This document shows positions 46,243 to 57,227 of a stretch of 64,000 nucleotides of DNA, in pieces (positions within the stretch are counted from its first letter, which is position 1; every line of letters starts with the position of its first letter). A program made the translations under genes and the position numbers. The stretch is from Aquabacterium sp. (lineage in GTDB: Bacteria; Pseudomonadota; Gammaproteobacteria; Burkholderiales; Burkholderiaceae_C). Where the stretch lies: positions 1-64,000 of the forward strand of contig NZ_JAQSDR010000007.1 in NCBI RefSeq assembly GCF_029946005.1, read 5' to 3'. The notes below the pieces were generated by a model. The model was not told where the DNA came from, did not search any database, and was given only the letters and a program-made list of their open reading frames with translations.

Positions 46243-46270
46243 CACGGACTTTCCCCAAGCCCTTGTCGCC

Positions 46271-48439
46271 ATGCCACGTCAGCTCTTTGTCACGACAGCC
46301 CTGCCTTATGCCAACGGCCACTTTCACGTGGGCCACATCATGGAGTACATCCAGGCCGACATCTGGGTGCGGTTCCAGCGCATGCAAGGGCACCGCGTTC
46401 ACTTCGTGGGGGCGGACGATGCCCACGGCGCCCCCATCATGATCGCGGCTGAAAAAGCTGGCAAGACGCCGCAACAGTTTGTGGCCGACATCGCGGCGGG
46501 CCGCAAGCCTTACCTGGACGGTTTTCACATCGCGTTCGACCATTGGTCGTCCACCGACAGCCCGGAAAATCATTCGCTGGCGAAAGAGATTTACGGGGCC
46601 CTGCGCGAGGCGGGCCTGATCACCGTGCGTCCGGTCGAACAGTTCTTCGACCCCGAGAAGAGCATGTTCCTGCCCGACCGCTTCATCAAGGGCGAGTGCC
46701 CCAAGTGCGGCGCCAAGGATCAATATGGCGATTCGTGCGAGGTGTGCGGTGCGGTGTATTCGCCCATCGAACTGAAGAACCCCTATTCGGCCCTGAGCGG
46801 TGCCACGCCGGTGCGCAAGACCAGCGACCACTATTTCTTCAAGTTGTCCGATCCGCGCTGCGCCGAGTTCCTGGAGGCCTGGACGCAAGATGGCAAGCTG
46901 CAATCCGAGGTCGGCAACAAGATCCGCGAGTGGTTCACCAAAGATGAAAACGGCGAGGGTGGCCTGAGCGATTGGGACATCAGCCGCGACGCACCTTACT
47001 TTGGCATCGAGATTCCTGATTTACCCAAGGACTCGCCGGGCAAGTATTTCTACGTGTGGCTGGACGCGCCGGTAGGCTACTTGGCCTCGCTGAAAAGTTA
47101 TTTCGCCCACGGTGGCCCCAAGGCCAAGTATGGCGAGACCCGCAGTTTTGATGAGTTCATGGCCGACCCGGCGGTGGAGCAGGTGCACTTCATCGGCAAG
47201 GACATCACCTACTTCCACACCCTGTTCTGGCCCGCGATGCTGAAGTTCAGCGGCCGCAAGCTGCCGTCGCAAGTCAATGTGCATGGCTTCATGACCATCA
47301 ACAACGGCGACAAGATGAGCAAGAGCCGAGGCACCGGCCTGGACCCGCTCAAGTACCTGAGCCTGGGCATGAACCCCGAATGGCTGCGTTACTACATCGC
47401 CGCCAAGCTCAACAGCAAGGTCGAAGATGTGGATTTCAACCCCGAAGACTTCGTGGCGCGCGTCAACAGCGACCTGGTGGGCAAGTACGTCAACATCGCC
47501 AGCCGCTGCTCCAACTTCATCCACAAGTACTTTGAAGGCAACCTGGCGCACCTGGATGCGGGCGACGAAGGCAAGCTGCAAGAGATGATCCCGCTGCAGG
47601 CCGTGATCAGCCGCGAAGCCGTGATCGCCGAGTCGCTCGACAAGCGCGAGTTCGGCAAGGCCTTGCGCGACATCATGGCCGCCGCCGACGAGATCAACCA
47701 GTACTTCGACACGGCCAAGCCTTGGGAGCTGGCGAAGGACAGCGCCCAGCATGCCGCGAACAGCGCCTTGCACGAAGTGCTCTCGGCCTGCATGGAAGGC
47801 TTCAAGTATTTGACGCTGTTCCTCAGCCCCATCCTGCCGGATGTCACCCGCCGTGCCTTTGACTTCCTGGGCTTTGACCAGCCCTTGAACTGGGCCGAAC
47901 GTGCCACGCCGGTCACCACCATCCGCAAGTACGAACACCTGATGACCCGGGTCGATCCGAAGATGCTGGAAGCGCTGTTCGAGCCCCCAGCACCTGCCGT
48001 GGTCGAGGCCCCCAAGCCCGGCGGCGGGATTAAAGCCCCCATGCCCCCCGAGGGGGAGCACCTGGCCTTGGGGCGGCCCGGCGGCGAGGAGATCGCCCCC
48101 ACGATCACCATCGACGATTTCGCCAAGGTCGATCTGCGCATTGCCAAGATCGTCAACGCCGAGCATATCGAGGGCTCCGACAAGCTGTTGCGCCTGACGC
48201 TGGATGTGGGCGAAGGCCGCATGCGCAATGTCTTCAGCGGCATCAAGTCGGCCTACAAGCCCGAAGACTTGGTCGGCAAGCTGACCGTGATGGTGGCCAA
48301 CCTGGCGCCGCGCAAGATGAAGTTCGGCATCAGCGAAGGCATGGTGCTGGCCGGCTCGCACGCCGATGAGAAGGCCCATCCCGGCATCTACGTGCTGGAA
48401 CCCTTCCCCGGCGCACAACCCGGTATGCGCGTCCGCTAA
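46271..48439 (+). CDS. metG: Methionyl-tRNA synthetase
   Basis: MetG charges tRNA-Met in the cytoplasm. The 722-aa class I enzyme has the HIGH-type motif HVGH ([13 protein letters not shown]). A Cys4 zinc knuckle follows (CPKC...CEVC at about 139-158), then KMSKS as [13 protein letters not shown] at about 345. The anticodon-binding helical domain extends to about 570. The C-terminal EMAPII-like tRNA-binding domain (about 613-722; [15 protein letters not shown]) is joined by a linker that contains a palindromic DNA repeat translated in frame (residues 591-605). Confidence 0.97.
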   Translation: MPRQLFVTTALPYANGHFHVGHIMEYIQADIWVRFQRMQGHRVHFVGADDAHGAPIMIAAEKAGKTPQQFVADIAAGRKPYLDGFHIAFDHWSSTDSPENHSLAKEIYGALREAGLITVRPVEQFFDPEKSMFLPDRFIKGECPKCGAKDQYGDSCEVCGAVYSPIELKNPYSALSGATPVRKTSDHYFFKLSDPRCAEFLEAWTQDGKLQSEVGNKIREWFTKDENGEGGLSDWDISRDAPYFGIEIPDLPKDSPGKYFYVWLDAPVGYLASLKSYFAHGGPKAKYGETRSFDEFMADPAVEQVHFIGKDITYFHTLFWPAMLKFSGRKLPSQVNVHGFMTINNGDKMSKSRGTGLDPLKYLSLGMNPEWLRYYIAAKLNSKVEDVDFNPEDFVARVNSDLVGKYVNIASRCSNFIHKYFEGNLAHLDAGDEGKLQEMIPLQAVISREAVIAESLDKREFGKALRDIMAAADEINQYFDTAKPWELAKDSAQHAANSALHEVLSACMEGFKYLTLFLSPILPDVTRRAFDFLGFDQPLNWAERATPVTTIRKYEHLMTRVDPKMLEALFEPPAPAVVEAPKPGGGIKAPMPPEGEHLALGRPGGEEIAPTITIDDFAKVDLRIAKIVNAEHIEGSDKLLRLTLDVGEGRMRNVFSGIKSAYKPEDLVGKLTVMVANLAPRKMKFGISEGMVLAGSHADEKAHPGIYVLEPFPGAQPGMRVR
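48042..48084 (+). repeat. GC-rich palindromic repeat, copy B (inside metG)
   Basis: The block TGCCCCCCGAGGGGG (48042-48056) and, after 9 nt, CCTTGGGGCGGCCCGGCGG (48066-48084) match the nuoF-nuoG element block for block. Here the element lies within the metG reading frame and encodes part of the inter-domain linker ([15 protein letters not shown]). Confidence 0.85.
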
Positions 48440-48478
48440 ACCGAGATCTGGCACAAGGCTTGCTCACCTGAACGCCCT

Positions 48479-50188
48479 ATGAGCCGCCTTTTGCCGACGA
48501 CCTGGATCAGGCGTTTGGGCCTTGACCTGGCCCCTTTCCGACCCCGCCTGCTGGACGACCTGAAGGGCTACAACCGGGGCCGGTTCATGGCCGACCTGGG
48601 GGCGGGCCTCACGGTGGGCATCGTGGCCTTGCCATTGGCCATGGCCTTCGCGATCGCCTCGGGGGTCAAGCCAGAAGCAGGCTTGTTCACCGCCATCATC
48701 GCGGGCTTTCTGATCTCAGCCCTGGGCGGATCCAGCGTGCAGATTGGGGGGCCGGCGGGCGCCTTCATCGTCATCGTCTACGGTATCGTTCAGCATTACG
48801 GCGTGGCCAACCTGCTGATCTCCACCGTGATGGCGGGCATGCTGTTGTTCGTGCTGGGCCTGTTCCGCCTGGGCGTGCTGGTGCGGTACATCCCGGTCAG
48901 CATCGTCATCGGTTTCACCAATGGCATCGCGGTGCTGATCGCCTTGTCTCAGTTCAAGGACCTGCTGGGCTTGAGCCCCGAGCGCATGCCGGCTGATTTT
49001 GTCGGGCAGATCATGACCATCGCCGCCCATGCGCATGAGTTCAATCCCTTTGCCTTGGGGCTGGGTGTGTTGACGGTGCTGTGCCTGTGGGCTTGGCCCC
49101 GGATGTTCTCGCCCGGGCGCATGCTGCCCAAGATCATGCTGGAGGCCCGCTCTTTCCGCCTGGCGTCTCGCATGCCGGCGCCCATGGTGGTCTTGCTGGT
49201 GCTGACCGTGGTGGCCACGTTGCTGCAACTGCCGGTGGCCACCATCGGCTCTCGTTTTGGTGGCATCCCCCAGGCCTTGCCGCACCTGGCCTGGCCAGAT
49301 TTCAGCTGGGAGGGCGTGCGCAATCTGTTCATTCCCACGATCACGATTGCCTTGCTGGGCGCGATCGAGTCCTTGCTGTGTGCCCGCGTGGCCGACAACC
49401 TCACGGACCTGCGGCGTCACAACCCCAACCAGGAACTGATGGCGCAAGGCGTGGCCAACATGGTGGCGCCGTTCTTCGGCGGCATTCCGGCCACGGGCAC
49501 CATCGCCCGGACGGTGACCAATGTGCGGGCCGGCGCCACCAGCCCGGTGGCCGGCATGGTCCATGCCTTGGCTTTGCTGCTGATCGTGCTGGTGGCCGCG
49601 CCCTTGGCTGTTCACGTGCCTTTGCCGGTGCTGTCGGGCATTTTGCTGTTCGTGGCCTGGAACATGGGTGAGTGGCGCGAGTTCATCAAGCTGCGCCACT
49701 TCAACTACACCTACCGAACCATTCTGGTTGGCACTTTTTTGCTGACCGTCATTTTTGACCTGACCGTGGCGGTGGAGGTGGGCCTGGTGCTGGCCTGCGT
49801 GTTCTTCATTTACCGCATGAGCACGCTCTTCCGCATCGAGCCATTGGCCATGGTCGATCCACAAATCGCGGTGTTCAAGTTGTATGGCGTGTTGTTTTTT
49901 GGCGCGGTGGGCAAGGTCGAGGACCTGGCCGACCAGTTGCCATCGAGTGCCCGCGTGGTGGTGCTGGAAGCTCACCGGCTGATCGCGATCGACACCTCCG
50001 GGCTGGAGGCTTTGCTCCAGTTGCGGCGTGCCCTGGCGCGCCAGGACATCCCACTGGTGCTGTGCGAAGTCAACGAGCAACCGCTGGGCTTGATCCACCG
50101 GGCTCACCATGATGAAACTTTGGGCGCGGCCAATGTGGTCAAGGATTTGCCCTCGGCCTTGCTGCGGGCGCATCAATTGATTCAGTGA
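48479..50188 (+). CDS. SulP family anion transporter with STAS domain
   Basis: The 569-aa inner membrane protein has the SulP transport domain (about 30-430), with GLTVGIVALPLAMAFAIASG near the start. The substrate-site region GGIPATGTIARTVTNVRAGA is at about 335. A cytoplasmic STAS domain follows (about 450-560; VVVLEAHRLIAIDTSGLEAL). Family members carry sulfate, bicarbonate or dicarboxylates; the substrate cannot be chosen here. It starts 39 nt after metG and may be cotranscribed. Confidence 0.92.
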   Translation: MSRLLPTTWIRRLGLDLAPFRPRLLDDLKGYNRGRFMADLGAGLTVGIVALPLAMAFAIASGVKPEAGLFTAIIAGFLISALGGSSVQIGGPAGAFIVIVYGIVQHYGVANLLISTVMAGMLLFVLGLFRLGVLVRYIPVSIVIGFTNGIAVLIALSQFKDLLGLSPERMPADFVGQIMTIAAHAHEFNPFALGLGVLTVLCLWAWPRMFSPGRMLPKIMLEARSFRLASRMPAPMVVLLVLTVVATLLQLPVATIGSRFGGIPQALPHLAWPDFSWEGVRNLFIPTITIALLGAIESLLCARVADNLTDLRRHNPNQELMAQGVANMVAPFFGGIPATGTIARTVTNVRAGATSPVAGMVHALALLLIVLVAAPLAVHVPLPVLSGILLFVAWNMGEWREFIKLRHFNYTYRTILVGTFLLTVIFDLTVAVEVGLVLACVFFIYRMSTLFRIEPLAMVDPQIAVFKLYGVLFFGAVGKVEDLADQLPSSARVVVLEAHRLIAIDTSGLEALLQLRRALARQDIPLVLCEVNEQPLGLIHRAHHDETLGAANVVKDLPSALLRAHQLIQ

Positions 50189-50229
50189 TTTGGTGAGTGC
50201 CATGCGTGCCTTGCTGTGAGCCGCGGGCC

Positions 50230-51231
50230 TCACAGCAGCGCGGCAAACAGGTCAAGGCAAAGCAGGGTGGTGCGGGGCGCGCGAGCCAAAGCGGCGCTTT
50301 GTCCATGGTCTTGCAGCGCCAGCAGCAAGGCTTGAACCTCAGGCATGGCGCCATGGGGAAAGGGCGACGCTTGCGGGTCGGTCGAGCCCCCGGCTGGATG
50401 GGCCTGGCTCATCACAACCAGGCCCTGCAATGACTGCCGCCACGATTTGACCTGCCGCAGGTCAGGGGCCGGGCTGGCGGCGACGGCGCTCATGGCGTCC
50501 GTGAGTTGTTCCAAAGCCTGGGCCAGGTCGACACCGACGCGGGTCTTCGATGGCGAAACAGCCACTGCTGCCTCGCCCGCGGCCTGGCGCGCCAAGCGAT
50601 CACCCCGGTGCGCCTTGGTCTGGGTGTCCAGCCAAAGGTGGTGGCCAAGCACCCAATCTCGGGCCATGGCGATGACGGCCATCGGGTGGCCGCTCACCAG
50701 TTCGATCTCCAGTTCTTGCACCGCCACGCTCAAATCGCCCGCGTGGATGTGCCCCAGGTCCAAGGCCAGCTCGACCACGCCGGCCTTGGGCGTGCCTTGG
50801 CCCACCGCCACGCGGGCAGTCTGGCGCCAAATGTCGGTGCGGTACAGCTCGACCAGTCCGGTCTGTTCGCCTTGCCGGTCCTGGTCTGGATGCCAGCCCA
50901 GCGTCCTGACGAGCGAGGCTTCGGCTGGCGAGCCCAGGTGCAGGCTCAAGTCAATTCGGGCGGCGCTGCCCTCGGTGGGCGCCCGCGCGGGCTGGTTGTC
51001 TTCCAGCCGGATCATCGTGTTCGCGCCCGACGCTTTCAGCGTCTGAACCCAGCGTTCACCTTCCTTGCGAAGCCGCAAGGCGCTGCGTGCTTGGCCCAGG
51101 CGGCGATCCGGCGTGTCAAAGTAATGCGCCTGAAGACGCTCCCGCGCGTGACCCGGCAAGCGTTCAATCTCGGCCGACAAATGCCCCAGCGAATCGGCCG
51201 GGATCTGAAATTTAAGTTCGATTTCCTGCAT
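50230..51231 (-). CDS. CYTH domain protein with degenerate C-terminal region
   Basis: The 333-aa protein begins with the CYTH hallmark EIELK (residues 3-7) and continues with the acidic and basic strands of the triphosphate tunnel (HYFDTPDRRL, ALRLRKEGERWVQTLK, ELALDLG, VQELEIEL) to about residue 205. Such proteins hydrolyse triphosphates or bind polyphosphate. The remaining 125 residues are where CYTH-CHAD proteins carry a CHAD domain of about 280 aa. Only a weak trace (RQVKSWRQSLQGL) is seen, so CHAD is truncated or lost. Confidence 0.85.
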   Translation of the reverse strand: MQEIELKFQIPADSLGHLSAEIERLPGHARERLQAHYFDTPDRRLGQARSALRLRKEGERWVQTLKASGANTMIRLEDNQPARAPTEGSAARIDLSLHLGSPAEASLVRTLGWHPDQDRQGEQTGLVELYRTDIWRQTARVAVGQGTPKAGVVELALDLGHIHAGDLSVAVQELEIELVSGHPMAVIAMARDWVLGHHLWLDTQTKAHRGDRLARQAAGEAAVAVSPSKTRVGVDLAQALEQLTDAMSAVAASPAPDLRQVKSWRQSLQGLVVMSQAHPAGGSTDPQASPFPHGAMPEVQALLLALQDHGQSAALARAPRTTLLCLDLFAALL

Positions 51232-51322
51232 AAGGGCTGATTGTGGCGGCGGCCCTGGCCCTCAAGCGCGGCGCAGGCCGATAAAATGCCGGATTGATTC
51301 TCTCTTTTGACTGGTGCCCACC

Positions 51323-51526
51323 ATGCCGCTTTTCTGGAAGCCCTACAAGTCTGACGTGACGCAGTTCATCGACAGCCTGAAGCAGCGCGACCCTCAGCTG
51401 GAAGACCGCCAGCGCCAGGGCCGCTCATTGCTCTGGGACAAGGCCGTTGACCGCGACGCCCAGCTCGACTTCCGCGAATCGAACGTGGCCCAGCAGCCCT
51501 ACGTCTATCAAACCAAGGGCGACTGA
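51323..51526 (+). CDS. DUF3460 family protein
   Basis: A 67-aa soluble protein starting MPLFWKPYKSDVTQF, with the conserved-looking LEDRQRQGRSLLWDKAVD and a C-terminal NVAQQPYVYQTKGD. It fits DUF3460, a short family of betaproteobacteria that I recall as a neighbour of scpA. A -10-like TAAAAT lies at 51282-51287. It is 28 nt upstream of scpA, so the two are probably cotranscribed. Function unknown. Confidence 0.85.
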   Translation: MPLFWKPYKSDVTQFIDSLKQRDPQLEDRQRQGRSLLWDKAVDRDAQLDFRESNVAQQPYVYQTKGD

Positions 51527-51554
51527 GCTTTTTCGGTTTGATTGAAAGACGCGC

Positions 51555-52382
51555 GTGAGCGAACAAGTCCTGGACGAGAACCGTTTGCCCGAGGTCGTTG
51601 ACCGCGTGGCGATGGCGCGCCTGTATGGCGAGCCCTTGTTCCAGATGCCGCTGGATTTGTACATCCCGCCAGACGCGCTAGAGGTGTTCCTGGAGACCTT
51701 TGAAGGCCCGCTGGACTTGCTGCTCTACCTGATCCGCAAGCAGAACTTCAACATCCTGGACATCCCGCTGGCCGACGTGACGCGCCAGTATTTGGCCTAC
51801 GTGGATCAGATCCGCAAGCACAACCTCGAGCTGGCATCCGATTACCTGCTGATGGCGGCCATGCTGATCGAGATCAAGTCTCGGATGCTGTTGCCGCCCA
51901 AGAAGTCGGAAGACGGTGAAGAGGCCGAGGACCCGCGCGCCGAACTGGTTCGCCGCCTGATCGAATACGAGCAGATGAAGCTCGCCGCGGCGGGGCTGAC
52001 CCGGATCCCGCAACTGGGCCGCGATTTTCTGCGCGTGCAGGTGCACAACGACCCGTCGGTGCGCGTGCGCCACCCCGATGTCGCCCTGGTGGATTTGCGC
52101 GAGGCCTGGGCCGACATCCTCAAGCGCGCCAAGCTCAACACCCACCACATCATCACGCGCGAAGAGCTGTCGGTGCGCGAGCACATGGGCATCGTGCTGC
52201 GACGCTTGCAGGGCCAGCGTTTTGTGGAGTTTGAACACCTGTTCGACGTGTCGCGGGGCCCGCCCGTGCTGGTGGTGACTTTCATCGCCCTGCTGGAGTT
52301 GGGTAAGGAGCGCTTGCTCGAGATCACGCAGGCCGAGGCGTTTGCGCCCATCTACGTGCGCCTGGCCTACCACCCGGCCTGA
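51555..52382 (+). CDS. scpA: Segregation and condensation protein A
   Basis: ScpA is the kleisin that links SMC heads in chromosome condensation. The 275-aa protein contains the family start FEGPLDLLLYLIRKQNFNILDIPLADVT, the helical ELASDYLLMAAMLIEIKSRMLLP segment, and a C-terminal winged helix (FIALLELGKERLLEITQ). It has about 40 extra N-terminal residues before the core, typical of this order. The start is GTG 51555. No scpB lies in the window. Confidence 0.94.
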   Translation: MSEQVLDENRLPEVVDRVAMARLYGEPLFQMPLDLYIPPDALEVFLETFEGPLDLLLYLIRKQNFNILDIPLADVTRQYLAYVDQIRKHNLELASDYLLMAAMLIEIKSRMLLPPKKSEDGEEAEDPRAELVRRLIEYEQMKLAAAGLTRIPQLGRDFLRVQVHNDPSVRVRHPDVALVDLREAWADILKRAKLNTHHIITREELSVREHMGIVLRRLQGQRFVEFEHLFDVSRGPPVLVVTFIALLELGKERLLEITQAEAFAPIYVRLAYHPA

Positions 52383-52386
52383 TCGG

Positions 52387-53280
52387 TCATCGGCGCGCCT
52401 TGCGCTCCACGCGCTCCCAGTCGGGCGGCGCCCACAGGTGCTTCAAACGCAGCCACAGCGGCCCGGGCCGCCTCGCATCGCGCCCCATGGCCTGCCACTC
52501 GTGGAACATCATCACCAGGGGATTGTGGGTGTGGATTTGCTTGACGATGCCGTAATCGCAGGGTGCCTCTTCGGGCACGAAGCTGCCGAACAGCTTGTCC
52601 CAGATGATCAGCACCCCCGCGTAGTTGCGGTCCAGGTACTGTGGGTTGCGAGCGTGGTGCACGCGGTGGTGCGAGGGCGTGTTGAAGACAGCCTCGAACC
52701 ACCGGGGCAGCTTGCGCACGGACTCGGTGTGCACAAAGAATTGATAGGCCAAGCTCACGGCCACCACCAGGATCACGTGGCGGGTTTCGAACCCCAGCCA
52801 GGCCAGGGGCAGCCAGAACACCCACATGCCAGAGATGGGGTAAGTGGGACTTTGCCGCAAGGCGGTCGACAGGTTCATGGTTTCGCCAGAATGATGCGTC
52901 ACATGGCTGGCCCACATCCAGCGCACGCGGTGGCTGGCGCGGTGAAACCAGTAATAGCAAAAGTCTTGCGCCACGAGCAGCCCGACCACGCTCCACCAGG
53001 TGATGGCGATGTTGAACAGGCGATGCTGGTAGATCAGATCAAACAGGCCGACCAATAAGGCCCAGGCGATGCCGTCGGCCACTGCGTGGCTCAGGGCCAG
53101 GCTGGTGTTGATGGCGGTGCCTTTGACCGTGTAAGTCTGTTGCTGCCGACGGTTCAGCCACCAGGCCTCGAATGCCATGCAGGCCATGAAAATCGGACCC
53201 ATCAGGAGCAGGAAAACCTTTTCCAGCCCGATTTGATTCAACGTTGTCCACCAAGCGGCCATGTCTGGTCCAAGCCTCAT
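52387..53280 (-). CDS. Sterol desaturase / fatty acid hydroxylase family protein
   Basis: The 297-aa membrane protein has four or more hydrophobic segments and the histidine boxes of diiron hydroxylases: HRASH, HVTHHSGE and HHRVHHARN. These bind two irons and hydroxylate or desaturate lipids. The bacterial members act on fatty acids, ornithine lipids or carotenoids; the substrate is not evident. ATG 53280 is used; ATG 53262 (MAAWWTTLN) is an alternative. It converges on scpA with a 4-nt gap. Confidence 0.88.
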   Translation of the reverse strand: MRLGPDMAAWWTTLNQIGLEKVFLLLMGPIFMACMAFEAWWLNRRQQQTYTVKGTAINTSLALSHAVADGIAWALLVGLFDLIYQHRLFNIAITWWSVVGLLVAQDFCYYWFHRASHRVRWMWASHVTHHSGETMNLSTALRQSPTYPISGMWVFWLPLAWLGFETRHVILVVAVSLAYQFFVHTESVRKLPRWFEAVFNTPSHHRVHHARNPQYLDRNYAGVLIIWDKLFGSFVPEEAPCDYGIVKQIHTHNPLVMMFHEWQAMGRDARRPGPLWLRLKHLWAPPDWERVERKARR

Positions 53281-53395
53281 CCACCACGAACTGACATGCT
53301 AGTCCCACTCCCCGGTGGGCGCTTGCAGAATTTCCCGCGCACGCGGCGGCTTGTCGGCCTAGAATCGCGCCACTTTGGCACCAGACCCCCGCGAC

Positions 53396-54229
53396 ATGAG
53401 TTCAGTGACCCCCGCTGCCTTGCCCGCCCGCAAGCCCTTGAACCTGCACCGCCTGCGCGAGATGCATTCGCAGGGTGAAAAAATCACCATGCTGACCTGC
53501 TACGAGTCGTCGATGACCCGCCTGCTGGACGATTGCGGGGTGGACTGCATCCTGATCGGTGACTCCTTGGGCATGGTCGTGCAAGGCCAGTCCAGCACGG
53601 TGCCCGTGTCCCTGGGCGACATCATTTACCACACACGCTGTGTGGTGCGTGCCAACCGCCACACCTGGGTGGTCAGCGACCTGCCCTTTGGCAGCTACCA
53701 GGAAAGCCGCGAGCAAGCCTTGCGCTCCAGCGTGGCCTTGATGCAAGCCGGTGCCCACATGGTCAAGCTCGAAGGTGGCGGCTGGACGGCCGAGACCGTG
53801 CACTTCCTCACCGAGCGTGGCATCCCTGTGTGCGCCCACCTGGGCCTGACGCCGCAAAGCGTGCACGCGCTGGGGGGCTACCGCATCCAAGGTCGCGATG
53901 CGGCCGGGGCCGAGACCCTGCGCCGCCATGCGAAGGAGTTGGCGCAGGCCGGCGCCGCGATGGCGGTGCTTGAGCTGATGCCCTCCGATGTCGCCGCCGC
54001 CGTGCAGACCGACAACCCGGGCATGATCACCATCGGCATTGGCGCGGGCCAACGCACGGCCGGCCAGGTGCTGGTGCTGCACGACATGCTGAACATCACG
54101 CGGGGCAAGCTGCCGCGCTTTGTGCGCAACTTCATGGCCGAGGGCGGCTCGATCGACGATGCCATCCGCCGCTTTGTGTCGACCGTCAAAGACGGCAGCT
54201 TCCCCGATGAAGCCATCCACGGTTATTGA
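53396..54229 (+). CDS. panB: 3-methyl-2-oxobutanoate hydroxymethyltransferase
   Basis: PanB makes ketopantoate from 2-oxoisovalerate and methylenetetrahydrofolate, the first step of pantothenate synthesis. The 277-aa protein has [31 protein letters not shown] (metal-ligand Asp), KLEGG with the second metal-site Glu, and [15 protein letters not shown] start at ATG 53396 (MSSVTPAAL). It is 19 nt from panC and forms the panBC operon. Confidence 0.96.
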   Translation: MSSVTPAALPARKPLNLHRLREMHSQGEKITMLTCYESSMTRLLDDCGVDCILIGDSLGMVVQGQSSTVPVSLGDIIYHTRCVVRANRHTWVVSDLPFGSYQESREQALRSSVALMQAGAHMVKLEGGGWTAETVHFLTERGIPVCAHLGLTPQSVHALGGYRIQGRDAAGAETLRRHAKELAQAGAAMAVLELMPSDVAAAVQTDNPGMITIGIGAGQRTAGQVLVLHDMLNITRGKLPRFVRNFMAEGGSIDDAIRRFVSTVKDGSFPDEAIHGY

Positions 54230-54233
54230 TTGA

Positions 54234-55127
<894 letters not shown>

Positions 55128-55166
55128 CCGAGCAGCTTGGCCGGGCTTGTGCGCCAACAAGCCTCG

Positions 55167-57176
55167 TCAGAGGGTGCTCAGAAAAGCCACCACCTCGTCT
55201 TCCTTGCGGCTGCGCTTCATGGGCGGCAGGCTTTGCCAGATCCGCTTGCCGTAAGGCTTTTCGATCAAACGCACGTCGCCGATCATGAGTACGCCCCGGT
55301 CGGTCTCACTGCGGATCAGCCGACCAGCGCCCTGCTTGAGCGCGATGATGGCTTGCGGCACCTGGTGCTCCATGAAGGGGTTGCCGCCTTCTTGCTCCAG
55401 CAGTTCCAGGCGCTTGGCCAAGACTGGGTCATCGGGTGGTGCGAAGGGCAGTTTGTCGATCACCACCAGCGTGAGTGCATCGCCCTTGACGTCGATGCCT
55501 TCCCAGAAGCTGTGGCTGCCCACCAGCACCGCATTGCCCGCGCGCTTGAAGTCGTCCAGCAGGGTGGTGCGGGGCGCATCCCCTTGCCGCATCACGGGGA
55601 ACGGATCGCCGCCTTGATCGAACAGCTTCTTGAGGTGATCAGCCGCCCGCTGCACGGCGCGGTGGCTGGTGCACAGCACAAAGGCGCGGCCCCGGTTGGC
55701 ACGGATCAGGGGCAAGGCGGATTCCACCAGCGCTTCGGTGTGGTTCGCGGCACTTGGCGGTGGCAGGCCTTCCGGCACATACAGCATGGCCTGCGTCGGG
55801 TAATCGTAGGGGCTGGACCAAGCCTGGCAGTGCGCATCTTCCAGGCCCAGGGCCTGCGTGAAATGCGTGAAGTCGTTTTTGACCGCCAGGGTGGCCGAGG
55901 TGAAGATCCAGGCCCTGCGCGGGACTTCATTCTTGGCTTCGTCTGTGTCAGGCCCGGCCTCGTTGCCAGGGTTCTCGTCAGACTCGAACGCGTTGTCGGT
56001 GAGCCCCAGGCGCTGGCGGCGGAACACGTCGGCCACGGAGATGGGCGTGCGGTGCAGTTGCAGGCCATGGGTGCCCACATCGACCCAGCACAGCTCGGGC
56101 TCGTTGGCCCGCTCGGGCGCACCCCAGGCCGACAGGCGTTGCATCAACGCATGGGCGCGGCGCTGCAACTGGGCTAGGTCGGGGCTGCGGTCGGCTTGTG
56201 ATTCCAGCGCGTCTCGCACCTCGGACAAGGCTTCGCGCAAGGTCAGCAGGGCGGCGTGCAAAGGATGGGCCGTGCCCAATTGGGGCTGGGCCAACCGCTG
56301 CGTTTGAGGCCCAAAACACAGGCGCAGATCACGGGTGGCGCGGTCCAGCGGGGCCAGCACATCATTCCATTTCGCCCCATCGCGAGCCTGGGTCTGGCCG
56401 GTGGCCAGGGCGTCCCGCAGCAGGTCGAGCAACTGCGCGGTCGAGACCGAGTCGCCAAAGAACAGCGTGGCGGTGTCGGGCAACTGGTGTGCTTCGTCAA
56501 AGATGACGGTCTGGGCGTTGGGCAGCAACTCGGGCACGCCTTCTTCACGCAGCATCAGGTCGGCGAAGAACAGGTGGTGGTTGACCACGACGACGTCGGC
56601 ATCCTGGGCTTCGCGCCGGGCTTTCATCACGAAGCAATCGGTGTAGTGCTTGCACTCGCTGCCCAGGCAATTCTCACGCGTTGACGTGACGCGGGCCCAG
56701 ATGGTGGCGTGCTCGGGCACGGTCGGGCATTCGGCCTTGTCGCCCGTGGGGCTAAGGTGGATGAAGCGGTTGATCAGGCCCAGGTCTTTGACCTCTTGGC
56801 GGGTGCTCAGCATCGCGTCCTGATTGGCGCCGTTCAGGTGGTGCCAGCACAGGTAGTTGCTGCGGCCTTTCAGCAAGGCCACCTTGACCGGCACGGCCAG
56901 GGCTGCGCGCACGGCGGGCAGGTCGCGGTGAAAGAGCTGGTCTTGCAGCGCCTTGGTGCCGGTGGACACGATGACCTTGCCGCCTTCCAGCAGCGAGGGC
57001 ACCAAGTAGGCCGCGGTCTTGCCCACGCCAGTGCCAGCCTCCAGCACCACGGTGCTGGCGTCGTGGATGGCTTGCGCCACCGCCTGCGCCATTTCGATTT
57101 GCTCGTGGCGCACGTGGTAGCCATCGAAGGCGCGGGCCAGGGGGCCGGAGGCGGAGAAAATCGTGGGCAGGTCCAT
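55167..57176 (-). CDS. ATP-dependent DNA helicase, DinG/YoaA (XPD-like) family
   Basis: The 669-aa superfamily 2 helicase has Walker A EAGTGVGKTAAYLVP, the DEAH box VIFDEAHQLPD, and an iron-sulfur domain between them with cysteines in YLCWHH, ECPTV and NCLGSECKHYTDC. The C-terminal motifs include GSHSFWEGIDVKGD and QGAGRLIRSETDRGV. YoaA and DinG act on forked or R-loop DNA during repair. ATG 57176 (MDLPTIFSAS) is used. It converges on panC, with a 7-bp hairpin GGCTTGT/ACAAGCC (55144-55163) between. Confidence 0.93.
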   Translation of the reverse strand: MDLPTIFSASGPLARAFDGYHVRHEQIEMAQAVAQAIHDASTVVLEAGTGVGKTAAYLVPSLLEGGKVIVSTGTKALQDQLFHRDLPAVRAALAVPVKVALLKGRSNYLCWHHLNGANQDAMLSTRQEVKDLGLINRFIHLSPTGDKAECPTVPEHATIWARVTSTRENCLGSECKHYTDCFVMKARREAQDADVVVVNHHLFFADLMLREEGVPELLPNAQTVIFDEAHQLPDTATLFFGDSVSTAQLLDLLRDALATGQTQARDGAKWNDVLAPLDRATRDLRLCFGPQTQRLAQPQLGTAHPLHAALLTLREALSEVRDALESQADRSPDLAQLQRRAHALMQRLSAWGAPERANEPELCWVDVGTHGLQLHRTPISVADVFRRQRLGLTDNAFESDENPGNEAGPDTDEAKNEVPRRAWIFTSATLAVKNDFTHFTQALGLEDAHCQAWSSPYDYPTQAMLYVPEGLPPPSAANHTEALVESALPLIRANRGRAFVLCTSHRAVQRAADHLKKLFDQGGDPFPVMRQGDAPRTTLLDDFKRAGNAVLVGSHSFWEGIDVKGDALTLVVIDKLPFAPPDDPVLAKRLELLEQEGGNPFMEHQVPQAIIALKQGAGRLIRSETDRGVLMIGDVRLIEKPYGKRIWQSLPPMKRSRKEDEVVAFLSTL

Positions 57177-57227
57177 GGTGGGCAAAAAGTGGCAGCGCCC
57201 ATTGTCAGGCCTGCCGATCTCCCTCCT

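Noticed and set aside
55144-55163. Hairpin GGCTTGT/ACAAGCC between panC and the helicase gene as a terminator
   Set aside because: There is no T-run on either side, so I mention it only in the helicase entry and not as a separate terminator.
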